A stretch of DNA of 64,000 nucleotides from CAWJMD01 sp963843835 (GTDB lineage: Bacteria > Actinomycetota > Actinomycetes > Actinomycetales > CAWJMD01). The stretch is from positions 186,001 through 250,000 of the forward strand of contig CAWJMD010000003.1 of NCBI GenBank assembly GCA_963843835.1, in the 5' to 3' direction. A model generated the notes under the pieces. It was not told the origin of the DNA, did not search any database, and saw nothing but the letters and a program-made list of their open reading frames with translations. The number at the start of each line of letters is the position of its first letter. Within the stretch, counting starts at the first letter, position 1. Made by a program: the position numbers and the translations under genes. Of the stretch, positions 17,570-26,083 are shown piece by piece.

Positions 17570-18142
17570 TCAGGCCTTGGCGTCGCCGGCCTCGTCGGTC
17601 GTCGCAGCCTCGTCGGTCGCCGCAGCCTTGTCGGCCTCGTCGGTCGAAGCGGCCTCGTCGGCCTCGTCGGTCGAAGCGGCCTCGTCGGTATCGACCGGCT
17701 CGGCGGTGGTCGCCTTGGCGTCGTCCTTGGCGGACCGCTTGGTGGCCGCCTCGGCCTCGCGCACGGTCGCCTTCTTCGGCGAGAGCGGCTCCAGCACCAG
17801 CTCGATCACGGCCATCGGGGCGTTGTCGCCCTTGCGCGGCCCGATCTTGGTGATGCGGGTGTAGCCACCCTGACGCTCGGCCATGGCCGGGGCGATCTCC
17901 GTGAAGAGGAAGTGCACGACGGACTTGTCACGCACGACGGTCATCACGCGACGCCGGGACGCGAGGTCCCCGCGCTTGGCAAAGGTGACCAGGCGCTCGG
18001 CCAGGGGCCGCAGACGCTTGGCCTTGGCCTCGGTGGTGGTGATGGAGCGGTGCTCGAACAGCTGCGTCGCCAGGTTCGACAGGATCAGCCGCTCGTGCGC
18101 GGGTCCGCCGCCGAGACGAGGTCCCTTGGTGGGAGTGGGCAT
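17570..18142 (-). CDS. rplQ: 50S ribosomal protein L17
   Basis: A large-subunit assembly protein near the exit tunnel. Residues 1-120 are ordinary L17 (MPTPTKGPRLGGGPAHERLI, LFEHRSITTTEAKAKRLRPLAE, GGYTRITKIGPRKGDNAPMA). From about residue 123 to 190 there is a low-complexity acidic tail built from TDEA units (ASTDEADEAASTDEAD and so on), encoded partly by a 27-base tandem repeat. Standard L17 ends near residue 120-130. It lies 64 bases after rpoA. Confidence 0.97.
   Translation of the reverse strand: MPTPTKGPRLGGGPAHERLILSNLATQLFEHRSITTTEAKAKRLRPLAERLVTFAKRGDLASRRRVMTVVRDKSVVHFLFTEIAPAMAERQGGYTRITKIGPRKGDNAPMAVIELVLEPLSPKKATVREAEAATKRSAKDDAKATTAEPVDTDEAASTDEADEAASTDEADKAAATDEAATTDEAGDAKA
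17630..17683. repeat. 27-base tandem repeat in the rplQ tail
   Basis: Two identical 27-base units (17630-17656 and 17657-17683) are followed by a partial third unit. They encode the repeated acidic TDEA block of L17. The repeat is a likely site of length change between strains. Confidence 0.85.
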
Positions 18143-18206
18143 CGGTGTTCAGTCTCCTCGATGAGCGGGCCCCCGGGTGCGGGGGCCAGCGGCTTACGTC
18201 AGGGCG

Positions 18207-19217
18207 TCAGTACTGCTCGTCCTCGGCGAAGGACATGTCGTCGTCGTAGCTGTCGACCACGGCGCTCGGGTCGAACCCGGGCGGGCTGTCCTTGAGCGCG
18301 AGGCCCATCCCGACGAGCTTGGCCTTCACCTCGTCGATGGACTTGGCACCGAAGTTGCGGATGTCCAGCAGGTCGGCCTCGCTGCGGGCCACGAGCTCGC
18401 CCACCGTGTGGATGCCCTCGCGCTTGAGGCAGTTGTACGACCGGACGGTGAGGTCCAGCTCCTCGATCGGCAGCGCGAGGTCGGCAGCCAGGGCGGCGTC
18501 GGTCGGGGACGGGCCCATGTCGATGCCCTCGGCCTCGACGTTCAGCTCGCGGGCGAGGCCGAAGAGCTCGACCAGCGTCTTGCCGGCGCTGGCCATGGCG
18601 TCACGCGGCTGGGTCGACGGCTTGGTCTCGACGTCGACGACGAGGCGGTCGAAGTCGGTGCGCTGCTCGACGCGGGTGGCCTCGACCTTGTAGGTCACCT
18701 TGAGGACCGGCGAGTAGATGGAGTCGACCGGGATCCGGCCGATCTCGGCGTCGCTCGACTTGTTCTGCACGGCGGACACGTAGCCGCGTCCACGCTCGAC
18801 GGTCAGCTCCATCTCGAGCTTGCCCTTGGTGTTCAGCGTCGCGATGTGCAGGTCCGAGTTGTGCACCTCGACACCGGCCGGCGGCGCGATGTCCGCGGCG
18901 GTGACGGCGCCGGGGCCCTGCTTGCGCAGGTACATCACCACGGGCTCGTCGTGCTCGGACGAGACGACGAGAGCCTTGAGGTTGAGGATCACCTCGGTCA
19001 CGTCCTCCTTGACGCCGTTCACCGCGGAGAACTCGTGCAGCACACCGTCGATGCGGATGCTGGTCACGGAGGCGCCGGGGATCGACGACAGGAGGGTGCG
19101 GCGGAGCGAGTTGCCGAGGGTGTACCCGAAGCCGGGCTCGAGCGGCTCGATCACGAACCGCGAGCGGTACTCAGAGATCGGCTCCTCGGAGAGAGAGGGG
19201 CGCTGTGCGATCAGCAC
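18207..19217 (-). CDS. rpoA: DNA-directed RNA polymerase subunit alpha
   Basis: Forms the dimer on which beta and beta' assemble. Residues 1-230 form the dimerisation domain (SRFVIEPLEPGFGYTLGNSLRRTLLSS as its core region). A linker leads to the C-terminal domain (about 250-315) containing LDLTVRSYNCLKREGI and RNFGAKSIDEVK, which contact DNA UP elements and regulators. An acidic tail ends it. At 336 residues it is close to the actinobacterial length. It starts at GTG 19217, 162 bases after rpsD. Confidence 0.98.
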   Translation of the reverse strand: MLIAQRPSLSEEPISEYRSRFVIEPLEPGFGYTLGNSLRRTLLSSIPGASVTSIRIDGVLHEFSAVNGVKEDVTEVILNLKALVVSSEHDEPVVMYLRKQGPGAVTAADIAPPAGVEVHNSDLHIATLNTKGKLEMELTVERGRGYVSAVQNKSSDAEIGRIPVDSIYSPVLKVTYKVEATRVEQRTDFDRLVVDVETKPSTQPRDAMASAGKTLVELFGLARELNVEAEGIDMGPSPTDAALAADLALPIEELDLTVRSYNCLKREGIHTVGELVARSEADLLDIRNFGAKSIDEVKAKLVGMGLALKDSPPGFDPSAVVDSYDDDMSFAEDEQY

Positions 19218-19379
19218 GGTGGTCGTCCTTTCCTGCAGGGCCCGCTATTTGACCCATGCACGCCCCCGTGGGGGCACCCGGCCGGCATCCGTCCGCCTGC
19301 CGGGTCTGCCGCCACGACCGCGGGATGCGGCCTGACGGCACGGTCCCGACGCCGCCACGGGGGCGGCGCCGGGGTCCGG

Positions 19380-20006
19380 TCACTTCGAGTAGAGCTCGAC
19401 GATCAGCTGCTCCTGCACCTGGGTGTCGATCACCTGGCGCGCGGGCAGCGCGTGCACGAGGACGCGCATCTTGTCGGACTGCACCTCGAGCCACGCCGGC
19501 ACGGTGCGCTCGCCGGCCTCGGCGCGGGCGATGACGAAGGGCGTCATCTCCCACGACTTCGACCGGATCTCGACGATGTCGTTCTCGCTCACCCGGAAGC
19601 TCGGGATGTCGACCTTGTGGCCGTTCACGATGACGTGGCCGTGGCGCACGATCTGGCGCGCCATGTCACGCGACTTGCCGAAGCCCGCGCGGTAGACGAC
19701 GTTGTCGAGCCGCGACTCCAGGATGCGGAGCAGGTTCTCACCCGTCTTCCCCTGGCGGCGGTTCGCCTCCTCGTAGTACCCGCGGAACTGCTTCTCGAGC
19801 ACGCCGTAGATGCGCGCGCACTTCTGCTTCTCGCGCATCTGCAGGAGGTACTCGCTCTCCTTGGTGCGCGCCCGGCCGTGCTCGCCCGGGGGGTAGGGCC
19901 GGATCTCGATCGGGCACTTCGGCGAGTCGCACTTCGCACCCTTGAGGTACAGCTTGGTCTTCTCGCGGCGGCAGCGCTTGCAGTCAGCGCCGGTGTATCG
20001 CGCCAT
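19380..20006 (-). CDS. rpsD: 30S ribosomal protein S4 (zinc-binding form)
   Basis: A primary 16S rRNA binder that nucleates assembly of the small subunit. Cysteines 9, 12, 26 and 31 form the zinc site of the C+ form of S4. The S4 RNA-binding fold is seen from RLDNVVYRAGFGKSRDMARQIVRHGHV onward. The C-terminus QEQLIVELYSK is canonical, and the 208-residue length is normal. The 162-base gap to rpoA contains a CGCCGCC/GGCGGCG stem (19350-19368) of unknown role. Confidence 0.98.
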   Translation of the reverse strand: MARYTGADCKRCRREKTKLYLKGAKCDSPKCPIEIRPYPPGEHGRARTKESEYLLQMREKQKCARIYGVLEKQFRGYYEEANRRQGKTGENLLRILESRLDNVVYRAGFGKSRDMARQIVRHGHVIVNGHKVDIPSFRVSENDIVEIRSKSWEMTPFVIARAEAGERTVPAWLEVQSDKMRVLVHALPARQVIDTQVQEQLIVELYSK

Positions 20007-20039
20007 GTTTTCTCAGATCTCCTTCGAGGCTTCGCGGTG

Positions 20040-20447
20040 TCAGACGCGCCGGCGCTTGGGCGGGCGGCAGCCGTTGTGCGGACTGGGGGTGACGTCCTGG
20101 ATCGAGCCCACCTCGAGGCCGGCGGCCTGGAGCGAGCGGATCGCGGTCTCACGACCGGAGCCGGGACCCTTGACGAAGACGTCGACCTTGCGCATGCCGT
20201 GCTCCTGGGCACGGCGCGCAGCCGCCTCAGCGGCCATCTGCGCGGCGTACGGCGTCGACTTGCGCGAGCCCTTGAAGCCGACCTGGCCGGCGGAGGCCCA
20301 CGAGATCACTGCCCCGGCGGGGTCGGTGATGGACACGATGGTGTTGTTGAAGGTGCTCTTGATGTGCGCCTGGCCGAAGGAGATGTTCTTCTTCTCCTTG
20401 CGGCGGGGTCGGCGCGCACCGGAAGCCTGTCGGCTCTTGGGGGGCAT
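20040..20447 (-). CDS. rpsK: 30S ribosomal protein S11
   Basis: Part of the platform that contacts mRNA upstream of the P site. The 135-residue sequence shows the basic N-terminus, HIKSTFNNTIVSITD, GFKGSRKSTPYAAQ and the C-terminal HNGCRPPKRRRV. It lies between rpsM (120 bases upstream) and rpsD (33 bases downstream). Confidence 0.98.
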   Translation of the reverse strand: MPPKSRQASGARRPRRKEKKNISFGQAHIKSTFNNTIVSITDPAGAVISWASAGQVGFKGSRKSTPYAAQMAAEAAARRAQEHGMRKVDVFVKGPGSGRETAIRSLQAAGLEVGSIQDVTPSPHNGCRPPKRRRV

Positions 20448-20567
20448 TGGCTGGTTCTCTCCTGAAGGATCCGGGTGAGCCTCGTCGGCTCTGAAGGCTT
20501 CCCGCTGGTGCGGGAGGGGGTTGGCGCGTTCGGTCTGTCTCTCGACTCCCGCGGCCTGAGAGTGGAC

Positions 20568-20948
20568 TTACTTGCGCGCGGCCTTCTTCTTGCCGGCCAC
20601 GGTGCGCTTGGGACCCTTGCGGGTACGCGCGTTGGTCTTGGTGCGCTGTCCGCGCACCGGGAGCCCACGGCGGTGACGCAGACCCTCGTAGCAACCGATC
20701 TCGACCTTGCGGCGGATGTCGGCAGCCACCTCGCGGCGCAGGTCACCCTCGACCTTGAGATGCGCCTCGATGTAGTCGCGGAGGGCGACCTGCTCGGCGT
20801 CGCCCATGTCCTTGACCCGGAGGTCGGGGCTGATGCCGGTTGCGGTGAGCATCTCCTTCGCGCGGGTCCTGCCCACGCCGAAGATGTAGGTGAGCGCCAC
20901 CTCTAGCCGCTTGTCGCGGGGGAGGTCGACGCCGACGATGCGTGCCAT
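20568..20948 (-). CDS. rpsM: 30S ribosomal protein S13
   Basis: Sits in the head of the small subunit and bridges to the large subunit and P-site tRNA. ATG 20948 gives 126 residues beginning MARIVGVDLPRDKRLEVALT. It ends in the basic tail GPKRTVAGKKKAARK, and GLRHRRGLPVRGQRTKTNAR is the conserved RNA-binding stretch. A 188-base gap with a stable hairpin separates it from rpmJ. Confidence 0.98.
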   Translation of the reverse strand: MARIVGVDLPRDKRLEVALTYIFGVGRTRAKEMLTATGISPDLRVKDMGDAEQVALRDYIEAHLKVEGDLRREVAADIRRKVEIGCYEGLRHRRGLPVRGQRTKTNARTRKGPKRTVAGKKKAARK

Positions 20949-21026
20949 CGTTCTGACTGTCTCCTGTAGCCGTCCGGAGGTCTGGTGCAGCACCGGTCCC
21001 GGCGGTCGGCCTGGGCCGTACCGGGT

Positions 21027-21046
21027 CCCCGGCCTCCGGGCCGGGG
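21027..21046 (-). other. stable hairpin between rpmJ and rpsM
   Basis: CCCCGGCC and GGCCGGGG (8 base pairs, 4-base loop) lie in the middle of the 188-base rpmJ-rpsM gap. It may be a terminator, an attenuator or an RNA processing site; nothing in the sequence decides between them. Confidence 0.5.
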
Positions 21047-21136
21047 GTGACGTCCCGCGCCGCCGGGGCGGAGGGGGTCGGGTGCTGCGGGTCTCGTGCG
21101 GTCGTTCACTCGTGCCTGTGGTGCGTGGTGCTCCGG

Positions 21137-21250
21137 TCAGCCCTGGCGCTGCTTGTGGCGCAGGTTCTCGCAGATCACCATGACCCGGCCGTTGCGGCGG
21201 ATCACCTTGCACTTGTCACAGATCTTCTTGACGCTCGGCTGTACCTTCAT
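21137..21250 (-). CDS. rpmJ: 50S ribosomal protein L36 (zinc-binding form)
   Basis: A 37-residue protein, MKVQPSVKKICDKCKVIRR followed by NGRVMVICENLRHKQRQG. The C-x2-C-x12-C-x4-H pattern (Cys11, Cys14, Cys27, His32) marks the zinc-ribbon form. It stabilises 23S rRNA near the L7/L12 stalk base. ATG 21250 and TGA 21137 are clear. It sits between infA and rpsM as in most bacteria. Confidence 0.97.
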   Translation of the reverse strand: MKVQPSVKKICDKCKVIRRNGRVMVICENLRHKQRQG

Positions 21251-21320
21251 GGCTGTCCCTCGCCCGCGCCGGTCCGGCGGCTGTCGCCGCAGCCGGTTCG
21301 GGTGCGTTGTGGTCCGACGG

Positions 21321-21542
21321 TTACTTGTAGCGGTAGACGATGCGGCCGCGGGTGAGGTCGTACGGGCTCAGCTCCACCACGACCCGGTCCTCGGGGAGGA
21401 TCCGGATGTAGTGCTGGCGCATCTTGCCCGAGATGTGGGCCAGGACCTTGTGTCCGTTGGACAGCTCGACCCTGAACATGGCGTTCGGCAGCGCCTCGAC
21501 CACGCTTCCCTCGATCTCGATGACCCCGTCCTTCTTGGCCAT
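21321..21542 (-). CDS. infA: translation initiation factor IF-1
   Basis: Binds the A site of the 30S subunit during initiation. The 73-residue product MAKKDGVIEIEGSVVEALPN to VYRYK is the textbook OB-fold protein, with ISGKMRQHYIRILPEDRV in the middle. It is the first gene of an infA-rpmJ-rpsM-rpsK-rpsD-rpoA-rplQ series and has its own candidate promoter 200 bases upstream, close to the end of map. Confidence 0.98.
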   Translation of the reverse strand: MAKKDGVIEIEGSVVEALPNAMFRVELSNGHKVLAHISGKMRQHYIRILPEDRVVVELSPYDLTRGRIVYRYK

Positions 21543-21742
21543 GTCCTCCGCTTACTGCTCAGCCCGCCGTAGCGGGGTTCCGGGTGTGAAGGCTCGTCCT
21601 GGCCGGACCACGAAGGCCGGGGGACGGACCTGCCGGATCCACTCGGGAACCAGCATTGGCGCACGTGTGACAGGCGTCCTGCCGCGCCGAACCAGCCGCG
21701 GGGCAACGGGCGGGACGAAGATGATTCGTGAGCCGACGCATC

Positions 21743-21772
21743 AGCCTACGGCATGGCCCCCCTGAGCACGAA
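21743..21772 (-). promoter_or_regulatory. candidate infA promoter
   Basis: Minus strand: TTCGTG (21772-21767), 18 bases, TAGGCT (21748-21743). The -10 and spacing match the other ribosomal promoters in the window, while the -35 is weak. The -35 lies inside the stem of the map terminator. The leader would be about 195 bases. Confidence 0.5.
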
Positions 21773-21790
21773 ATCGTGCCTGGAGGGGGG
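21757..21790 (-). terminator. hairpin after map
   Basis: An inner perfect stem GCACGA-AA-TCGTGC (21766-21779) is flanked by complementary CCCCCC (21757-21762) and GGGGGG (21785-21790). It begins 8 bases after the map stop codon and is the likely end of the secY-adk-map transcript. Confidence 0.65.
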
Positions 21791-21797
21791 CGGCTGC

Positions 21798-22637
21798 TCA
21801 GGCCAGGGGCGCGACCTGGATCCCGAAGGGCGCCAGGCCGGACTCTCCCCCGTCGGCGGCCGTCAGCACCCACAGCCCGCCGTCTGTCACGGCGACGGTG
21901 TGCTCCCAGTGGGCCGCGCGCGACCCGTCGGCCGACACCACGGTCCAGTGGTCGTCCGTCACGTCGGTGTCGGCGGTGCCGCGCGTGAGCATGGGCTCCA
22001 CGGCCACGCACAGGCCCGTGCGCACCGTCGGGCCCCGGTCCCGGGTGCGGTAGTTGAGCACCTCGGGCGCCATGTGCATGGCCGTGCCGATCCCGTGGCC
22101 CGTGTACCCCTCGACGATGGCGAAGCGGCCACCGGCCTCCGCCTCCACCAGGTCCTGGACGGCGGCGCCCACGTCCCCCAGCCGTCGCCCGACGGCGAGG
22201 GAGGCGATGCCGGCCCACAAGGACCGCTCGGTCACGCGCGAGAGCTCGACGTCGACCGGGTCAGCCGCCGACTCGGGGCCGACGACGACGGTGAGCGCGG
22301 CGTCCCCGTGCCACCCCTCGACCACGGCGCCGCAGTCCACCGACACCACGTCCCCGGCGTCGATCACCCGCGGTCCGGGGATCCCGTGCACGACCTCGTC
22401 GTTGACCGAGACGCAGGTGACGGCCGGGAAGGGAGGGTGCCCGTACCCACGGAAGTTCGACGTCGCGCCGGCCGCGGCGATGACCGCCTCGGCCGCGGCG
22501 TCGACGTCAGCGGTGGTGGCACCCGGCACGGCGGCCCCACGAGCCGCGGCCAGCGCCTCCGCCACCACCAGCCCGGCCCGCCGCATCACGCGGATCTGGT
22601 CCGGGGTCTTGTACTCGATGCGCTCGCGCCCGAACAC
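21798..22637 (-). CDS. map: type I methionine aminopeptidase
   Basis: Removes the initiator Met from nascent proteins using two metal ions. The 279-residue sequence has all five ligands in context: Asp in SVDCGAVV, Asp in WHGDAALT, His in GYTGHGIGTAMH, Glu in VAVEPML and Glu in HWEHTVAVT. His in GYGHPPFPAV is the substrate-binding residue. GTG 22637, 7 bases after adk, gives the usual EYKTPDQIRVMRRAG N-terminus; the frame remains open further upstream but that part overlaps adk. Confidence 0.97.
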   Translation of the reverse strand: MFGRERIEYKTPDQIRVMRRAGLVVAEALAAARGAAVPGATTADVDAAAEAVIAAAGATSNFRGYGHPPFPAVTCVSVNDEVVHGIPGPRVIDAGDVVSVDCGAVVEGWHGDAALTVVVGPESAADPVDVELSRVTERSLWAGIASLAVGRRLGDVGAAVQDLVEAEAGGRFAIVEGYTGHGIGTAMHMAPEVLNYRTRDRGPTVRTGLCVAVEPMLTRGTADTDVTDDHWTVVSADGSRAAHWEHTVAVTDGGLWVLTAADGGESGLAPFGIQVAPLA

Positions 22638-22644
22638 GCCGGCG

Positions 22645-23232
22645 TCAGGACCGACGCTGCTGGGCGTCGGCGATGTCGAGGGCGGAGTAGATCCGCTCCG
22701 AGACCTCGTCGATCTCCCCGAGACCGTCGACCTGCACCAGCAGGCCGCGGTCGCGGTAGATCTCGACCAGCGGGGCCGTCTGCTCGGCGTACACGTTCTG
22801 CCGGTTGCGGATGACCTCCTCGGTGTCGTCGCTACGACCGTCGGTCTCGGCACGCTTCAGCAGGCGCGCGACCACCTCGTCGGTGTCCACGGTGAGCTCG
22901 AGCACCTCCTCGAGGGGGTGTCCCTGCTCCTCCAGGATCTCGTCCAGCTCGCGGACCTGGTCGGCCGTCCGGGGGTACCCGTCGAGCAGGAAGCCCCGCT
23001 GGGCGTCGTCCTCGGCCAACCGGTCGCGGACCAGGTCGTTGGTGATCTCGTCGGGCACGTACCCGCCCGTGTCGAGGATGCCCTTGACCTTCAGGCCCAG
23101 GGGGGTCTCATCCCGCACGTTCGACCGGAAGATGTCGCCGGTGGAGATGGCCGGGATGCCGTAGTGCTCGGCGATCTTCTTCGCCTGCGTGCCCTTACCG
23201 GCACCGGGAGGCCCGAGGATGATCAGACGCAT
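22645..23232 (-). CDS. adk: adenylate kinase
   Basis: Interconverts ATP + AMP and 2 ADP. The 195-residue protein has the P-loop GPPGAGKGT (7-15), the AMP-binding STGDIFR (30-36) and FLLDGYPRT (81-89). The LID is the short, zinc-free type (about 131-143), as usual in actinobacteria. Its ATG shares one base with the secY stop (TGATG), so translation is probably coupled. Confidence 0.98.
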   Translation of the reverse strand: MRLIILGPPGAGKGTQAKKIAEHYGIPAISTGDIFRSNVRDETPLGLKVKGILDTGGYVPDEITNDLVRDRLAEDDAQRGFLLDGYPRTADQVRELDEILEEQGHPLEEVLELTVDTDEVVARLLKRAETDGRSDDTEEVIRNRQNVYAEQTAPLVEIYRDRGLLVQVDGLGEIDEVSERIYSALDIADAQQRRS

Positions 23233-24560
23233 CAGCGCAGGAACCCTTCGTAGTGCCGCTGCTGGAGCTGCGACTCGATCTGCTTCACCGTCTCGAGGCC
23301 GACCCCCACGATGATGAGGATCGACGTCCCACCGAACGGGAAGTTCTGGTTGGCGTTGACCAGCACCAGGGCGACCAGCGGGATCAGGGCGACGATACCC
23401 AGGTACAGGGCACCGGGGAGCGTGATGCGGTCGAGGATGTACGCGAGGTACTCCGCGGTCGGGCGTCCGGCCCGGATCCCCGGGATGAATCCGCCGACCC
23501 GCTTGATGTTGTCCGCCACCTCGTCGGGGTTGAAGGTGATCGACACGTAGAAGTACGTGAAGAACACGATCAGGCAGAAGTAGGCGACGATGTAGATCGG
23601 GTGGTCGCCGCGCACGAGGTGGTCGTTGATCCAGACCACCCATTCCGGCGGGACCTCGCCCTGCGCCGGCGTGTTGAACTGGGCGATCAGGGCAGGCAGG
23701 TAGAGCAGCGACGAGGCGAAGATGACCGGGATGACGCCGGCCATGTTGACCTTGATCGGGATGTAGGTGCTCGAGCCGCCGTACATCTTGCGGCCCACCA
23801 TGCGCTTCGCGTACTGGACAGGCACACGCCGCTGGGACTGCTCGACGAAGATCACCAGCGCGACGATGACCAGACCGATCGCGATCACGAGCGCCATCAC
23901 GCCCCAGCCGAGGTTGGGGTTCTGGCCGATGGCGAGCAGCGAGCCGGGGAAGCCCGCTGCGATCGACGTGAAGATCAGCAGCGACATGCCGTTGCCGACG
24001 CCGCGCTCGGTGATGAGCTCACCGAGCCACATCACCAGCCCCGTGCCGGCGGTCATCGTCATCACCATCAGCAGGATCGTGGTGAGCGAGTCGTTGGGGA
24101 TGATCTGGTCGCCGAGCGCGCAGTTCGGGAAGAGGCTGCCGGAGCGGGCGACCGCCACGAAGGTGGTCGACTGCAGGATCGCCAGCGAGATCGTCAGGTA
24201 GCGCGTGTACTGCGTCAGCTTCGCCGTCCCCGACTGGCCCTCCTTCTTGAGGGTCTCGAAGCGGGGGATGACCACCGTCAGGAGCTGCACGATGATGCTG
24301 GCCGTGATGTACGGCATGATCCCGAGGGCGAAGATCGACAGCTGCAGGAGCGCGCCGCCGCTGAACAGGTTCACCAGGCCGAGCAGGTCGTTGCCCTCGC
24401 CCCCGCCCGTCGGGTCGAGGCAGGTCTGCACGTTGGCGTAGTTGACGCCCGGGGTGGGGATGAAGGACCCCAGCCGGAAGAGCGCCATGATCGCCAGGGT
24501 GAACAGCAGCTTGCGCCGCAGGTCGGGCGTCTTGAACGCCCGAACGAATGCGCTGAGCAC
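23232..24560 (-). CDS. secY: preprotein translocase subunit SecY
   Basis: The channel of the Sec export pathway. The 442-residue protein has ten hydrophobic segments. The N-terminal FRLGSFIPTPGV, the plug-region GGGEGNDLLGLVNLFSGGAL and the cytoplasmic loop LGIVALIP/NPDEVADNIKRVGGFIPGIR are family landmarks. It starts at GTG 24560 with AGGAGG a few bases upstream. It shares one base with adk. A 168-base gap follows rplO, so it may have a promoter of its own. Confidence 0.98.
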   Translation of the reverse strand: MLSAFVRAFKTPDLRRKLLFTLAIMALFRLGSFIPTPGVNYANVQTCLDPTGGGEGNDLLGLVNLFSGGALLQLSIFALGIMPYITASIIVQLLTVVIPRFETLKKEGQSGTAKLTQYTRYLTISLAILQSTTFVAVARSGSLFPNCALGDQIIPNDSLTTILLMVMTMTAGTGLVMWLGELITERGVGNGMSLLIFTSIAAGFPGSLLAIGQNPNLGWGVMALVIAIGLVIVALVIFVEQSQRRVPVQYAKRMVGRKMYGGSSTYIPIKVNMAGVIPVIFASSLLYLPALIAQFNTPAQGEVPPEWVVWINDHLVRGDHPIYIVAYFCLIVFFTYFYVSITFNPDEVADNIKRVGGFIPGIRAGRPTAEYLAYILDRITLPGALYLGIVALIPLVALVLVNANQNFPFGGTSILIIVGVGLETVKQIESQLQQRHYEGFLR

Positions 24561-24610
24561 GGGTCCTCCTGCTCCGCCCGGTCGAGGCGGATGGTTCGTC
24601 GATGACTTGG

Positions 24611-24616
24611 ACCATA
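24611..24616 (-). promoter_or_regulatory. possible secY -10 element
   Basis: In the 168-base rplO-secY gap the minus strand has GATATGGT, with TATGGT 50 bases before the secY start. No good -35 was found at 17-19 bases, so this is a weak call. Confidence 0.28.
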
Positions 24617-24728
24617 TCGCGCTACGGCCGCACCTCAGGCAGTGCCTGGGATGCGGCCGGAGCGCGAGCGGAGGGACCTGTGCTGGTGTGCGGCGGGGAC
24701 CGCCGTCACGGACGCAGGCCCACCCTGG

Positions 24729-25217
24729 TCAGAGCTGGGTGGTCGAGCCGCCCGCGGCGGCGATCTTGTCCTTGGCCGAGGCCGAGAACGCGTGCGCGGT
24801 CACGTCGACCGACACGGTGATGTCACCCGTGCCGAGCACCTTGACCTTGTGGCCCTTGCGCACGGCGCCCCGCTCCACCAGCTCGTCGACCGACACGTCG
24901 CCGCCCTCGGGGAACAGCTCGGAGAGCCGCTCGAGGTTGACGACCTGGTACTCGGTGCGGAACGGGTTCTTGAAGCCGCGGAGCTTCGGAAGCCGCATGT
25001 GCAGGGGGGTCTGGCCACCCTCGAAGCGCTCAGGCACCTGGTAGCGCGCCTTCGTGCCCTTGGTACCGCGCCCGGCCGTCTTGCCCTTGCTGCCCTCGCC
25101 TCGACCCACGCGGGTCTTGGCGGTGCGGGCACCGGGGGCCGGACGCAGGTGGTGCACCTTCAGCGCGTGCACCTTCTCGACCGAGGTCTCGGTCTCGTTC
25201 TCAGTCTTCTTGGCCAT
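24729..25217 (-). CDS. rplO: 50S ribosomal protein L15
   Basis: A large-subunit assembly protein. Its 162 residues show HLRPAPGARTAKTRVGRGEGSKGKTAGRG at the RNA-binding N-terminus (after an acidic lead of about 18 residues) and FEGGQTPLHMRLPKLRGFKN. It follows rpmD by one base and is the last ribosomal protein gene of the spc block before secY. Confidence 0.98.
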   Translation of the reverse strand: MAKKTENETETSVEKVHALKVHHLRPAPGARTAKTRVGRGEGSKGKTAGRGTKGTKARYQVPERFEGGQTPLHMRLPKLRGFKNPFRTEYQVVNLERLSELFPEGGDVSVDELVERGAVRKGHKVKVLGTGDITVSVDVTAHAFSASAKDKIAAAGGSTTQL

Positions 25218-25218
25218 C

Positions 25219-25401
25219 TCAGTCCACCTCCTCGACGGCGACCAGGTGCGTCACCGTCGCGACCATCCCGCGGATCTCGGGACGGTCCTCCTTGACCACC
25301 ACGTCGCCGATGCGCTTCAGCCCGAGGGTGCGCAGCGTGTCGCGCTGGTTCTGCTTCCCGCCGATCCCGGAGCGGGTCTGGGTCACCTTGAGCCGGGCCA
25401 T
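25219..25401 (-). CDS. rpmD: 50S ribosomal protein L30
   Basis: A 60-residue protein, MARLKVTQTRSGIGGKQNQR then DTLRTLGLKRIGDVVVKEDR, a complete short L30. The ATG at 25401 overlaps the rpsE stop by one base and the stop is one base from rplO, so all three genes are tightly coupled. Confidence 0.97.
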   Translation of the reverse strand: MARLKVTQTRSGIGGKQNQRDTLRTLGLKRIGDVVVKEDRPEIRGMVATVTHLVAVEEVD

Positions 25402-26045
25402 CACGACCCCATCCCAGCGGCCCGGGCGCGCAGCAGCGCGGCCGGGGCGACGTGCTCGAGGGGCAGGCCACGGCGGGCCGCGACGGACTCGGGACGCTCG
25501 AGGCCCTTCAGCGCGGCCACGGTCGCGTGGACCACGTTGATCGCGTTGTCCGAACCGAGCGACTTGCTGAGCACGTCGTGGATGCCGGCGCACTCGAGCA
25601 CCGCGCGGACCGGACCGCCGGCGATGACACCGGTACCGGGGGACGCGGGCTTGAGCAGCACGACACCGGCCGCCGCCTCACCCTGGATCGGGTGGGGGAT
25701 GGTGCCCTGGATGCGGGGGACCTTGAAGAAGCTCTTCTTGGCCTCCTCGACACCCTTGGCGATGGCGGCCGGGACCTCCTTGGCCTTGCCGTAGCCGACG
25801 CCGACGGAGCCGTCGCCGTCGCCCACCACGACCAGGGCGGTGAAGCTGAAGCGACGGCCGCCCTTGACGACCTTGGCGACGCGGTTGATCGCCACCACCC
25901 GCTCGATGTACTGGTTCTTGTCGGCGGCGTCGCCGCGACGGTTGTCGCGGCCGCCGCGGCCACCGCGCTCACCGCCGCGGTCGTTGCCGCCGGCGCCGGT
26001 CCCGGTGTTGGGGCCTCCCGCGCCTCGGCGCTGGGTTCCAGGCAT
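25401..26045 (-). CDS. rpsE: 30S ribosomal protein S5
   Basis: Takes part in decoding accuracy and mRNA entry (helicase activity). The core begins at QYIERVVAINRVAKVVKGGRR (about residue 45) and includes GYGKAKEVPAAIAKG and VAGGPVRAVLE-type motifs. The first 42 residues are a Gly/Arg/Asn-rich disordered extension (GGNDRGGERGGRGGRDNRRG), longer than in E. coli. Length is 214 residues. Confidence 0.97.
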   Translation of the reverse strand: MPGTQRRGAGGPNTGTGAGGNDRGGERGGRGGRDNRRGDAADKNQYIERVVAINRVAKVVKGGRRFSFTALVVVGDGDGSVGVGYGKAKEVPAAIAKGVEEAKKSFFKVPRIQGTIPHPIQGEAAAGVVLLKPASPGTGVIAGGPVRAVLECAGIHDVLSKSLGSDNAINVVHATVAALKGLERPESVAARRGLPLEHVAPAALLRARAAGMGS

Positions 26046-26083
26046 GTTGGCTGTCCTTCTCTCTCGCAGTCTCGGGTCGACCG

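Noticed and set aside
17630..17683. Tandem repeats at rplQ (and 31048-31092 in rplV) as a possible CRISPR or mobile element
   Set aside because: They are in-frame coding repeats without spacers, and encode low-complexity tails.
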